Positions 36,128 to 36,933 of a stretch of 36,933 bases of DNA are shown one piece after another. This stretch comes from Silicimonas sp. (GTDB lineage Bacteria; Pseudomonadota; Alphaproteobacteria; Rhodobacterales; Rhodobacteraceae). Both the position numbers and the translations under genes were made by a program. Under the pieces are notes generated by a model. It saw nothing but the letters and a program-made list of their open reading frames with translations. It searched no databases and was not told the origin of the DNA. How positions within the stretch are numbered: the first letter of the stretch is position 1; every line of letters starts with the position of its first letter. The stretch is from contig JAJEGW010000038.1 of assembly GCA_022819605.1 (NCBI GenBank), forward strand, positions 1 through 36,933, given 5' to 3'.

Positions 36128-36639
36128 TGAGTCCTCAGGCGCAGAATCGGGCAACCGCATGAACAAGGCTGCAATCTTGCTTGCTGGCCTCGGCCTGCTG
36201 GTCCTTGTGAGCGGAACCGCGCTCTACACGTTCCTGGACGCGCGGTCCGAGTGCGACGGCTCTTCCGCAGTCGGCGCGACGATCGGAGGGCCATTCGAGC
36301 TTGTCGACAGGAAGGGCGAGCCGGTGACGGACGCGGACGTGCTGAACCGTCCCGCCCTGGTCTATTTCGGCTACACGTTTTGTCCTGACGTCTGTCCGTT
36401 TGACATGGCGCGCAACGCGCTTGCCGCTGACCTTCTGGCGGAGCAGGGGCACGACATCGCCGTCGTGTTCATTTCCGTTGATCCCGAGCGAGACACGTCC
36501 GAAGTGCTGGGCCAGTATGCGGATGACATGTATCCGGAGATGACTGCGCTTACCGGAAGCGCGGAACAGGTCAAAGCGGCCGCCAGCGCGTATCGCGCAT
36601 ATTATGCGAAGGGCGAGGGAAGCATCCATATTTTGAGTC

Positions 36640-36660
36640 AAGCCCGGATCCGGGCTTTTT
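36640..36660 (+). terminator. Palindrome with T-run, intrinsic-terminator-like
   Basis: AAGCCCGGATCCGGGCTT is a perfect 18-base palindrome (7-base stem, GATC loop) followed directly by three more T, the form of a Rho-independent terminator for rightward transcription. It lies inside the foreign tail of senC. It could equally be a REP-like target, which several IS110 elements prefer. Confidence 0.5.
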
Positions 36661-36676
36661 CGGTGGTTTTCGGTGA
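36657..36676 (+). repeat. Tandem 10-base repeat
   Basis: TTTTCGGTGG is followed directly by TTTTCGGTGA, nine of ten bases alike, right after the palindrome. It may mark a duplication at the junction of the element. Confidence 0.5.
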
Positions 36677-36784
36677 TCCCAATCCGGGTTTTCCACATTC
36701 CTGTCCACAGGCGGGCGCCATGCGGACATGCCAAGACATGCCGGCCACGGTGTCGTGATCGGCGCGCCTGATTCGATTCTCGCC

Positions 36785-36812
36785 ACGCGGACCGCCGCGA
36801 GACGCGGACCGC
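36785..36812. repeat. Direct repeat of 11 bases near the transposase stop
   Basis: ACGCGGACCGC occurs at 36785-36795 and again at 36802-36812, 17 bases apart. It lies in the non-coding end of the element, just after the transposase stop, where structured RNA or subterminal repeats are expected in some IS110 relatives. Confidence 0.5.
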
Positions 36813-36819
36813 ACGGGCG

Positions 36820-36933
36820 TCAGCTGGCGGCGGCCTCGGTCCGGTCCTCCCACGCGCGCCGGTCGCGCAGCAGGGCGTTCGCGGTCACGACCAGCTTGCG
36901 CATGACCGCGGTCACGGCGATCTTGTGGGGCTT
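36820..36933 (-). CDS. IS110-family transposase, C-terminal fragment (cut by window edge)
   Basis: The last 37 codons before a TGA are visible. They contain KPHKIAVTAVMRKLVVTANA, which fits the very end of the second domain of IS110/IS116/IS902-type DEDD transposases (a KPHK-X-A-X3-MRKL pattern with a following LLRD). The rest of the gene lies outside the window. These enzymes use a bridge RNA to choose target and donor sites. Recognition is from the motif pattern only, but that pattern is distinctive. Confidence 0.8.
   Translation of the reverse strand, partial: KPHKIAVTAVMRKLVVTANALLRDRRAWEDRTEAAAS

Larger units (their letters stand above)
36159..36758 (+). pseudogene. senC: SCO/SenC copper chaperone, 3' part replaced
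   Basis: SenC (PrrC) is a membrane-anchored thioredoxin-fold copper chaperone for cytochrome oxidase and lies divergent from regB in Rhodobacter. Residues 1-154 are normal: membrane anchor (5-25), copper-binding C75-P-D-V-C79, FISVDPERDT and YRAYYAKGEG. After about residue 155 (position 36621) all similarity ends; the usual continuation with the conserved copper-ligand His (VDH motif) is absent in every frame, and the last 45 residues are Arg/Pro/Cys-rich text read from unrelated DNA. So the reading frame is open but the product is probably inactive. An IS110-type transposase end follows. Confidence 0.85.
36622..36933 (-). mobile_element. End of an IS110-family insertion element, entering from the right
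   Basis: From the point where senC similarity ends to the window edge the DNA differs from the neighbouring chromosome and contains the 3' end of an IS110-type transposase on the minus strand. The exact border is unknown: IS110 elements lack clear terminal inverted repeats, so the 200 bases between the transposase stop and senC could be part element, part older intergenic DNA. Confidence 0.55.

Noticed and set aside
36690..36712. DnaA-box-like words (TTTTCCACA, CTGTCCACA) near the right end
   Set aside because: Far from the origin, isolated and with mismatches; expected by chance in the element end.
1..36933. CRISPR array, prophage or defence island
   Set aside because: No regularly spaced repeats, no phage structural genes and no restriction or toxin-antitoxin genes were seen on either strand.

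Overview
The window looks like the replication-origin neighbourhood of an alphaproteobacterial chromosome, most likely Rhodobacterales. It is moderately GC-rich. It carries the gene run parB-parA-rsmG-mnmG-mnmE-rho-hemJ on one side of an AT-richer, gene-free stretch, and maf-aroE-coaE-dnaQ, facing the other way, on the other side. The alphaproteobacterial AddAB nuclease, the RegB redox sensor kinase and the AmgK/MurU sugar-recycling pair point the same way. Species cannot be named from this sequence alone.

Layout, left to right. (1) 1-6 kb: a 503-base gene-free stretch, argG, a convergent sulfotransferase-like gene, exported msrA and mutS. (2) 6-10.3 kb: hrcA-grpE on the minus strand, and rph-rdgB-hemW on the plus strand in a tightly overlapping operon. 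(3) 10.3-17.6 kb: a minus-strand block of chromosome segregation (parB, parA), tRNA/rRNA modification (rsmG, mnmG, mnmE), rho and hemJ, with two perfect 16-base parS sites inside rsmG and at the mnmG start. (4) 17.6-18.03 kb: probable oriC, with an AT-rich tract and several DnaA-box-like 9-mers, one of them perfect and touching the maf start codon. (5) 18-20.7 kb: maf-aroE-coaE-dnaQ, an overlapping operon. (6) 20.7-25.7 kb: protein-fate genes secB, fxsA, a Tim44-like protein, a 45-codon reading frame where mltA would be expected, smr, hslU and hslV. A Tat-type DM13-domain gene on the opposite strand lies between hslU and hslV. (7) 25.9-34.6 kb: a minus-strand operon tsaE-amgK-murU-addB-addA followed by trxA. 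(8) 34.7-36.9 kb: regB, and divergent from it a senC gene whose 3' third is replaced by unrelated sequence, then the 3' end of an IS110-family transposase running off the window.

Most of the window is conserved housekeeping DNA. The unusual points are the compact origin, the apparent internal deletion of mltA to a mini-ORF that keeps both 4-base gene overlaps, the hslU/hslV split by a DM13 gene, a parB that is clearly more GC-rich than its neighbours, and the broken senC next to an IS110-type element. I did not find a convincing new multi-gene system. No tRNA, rRNA or CRISPR array was seen.
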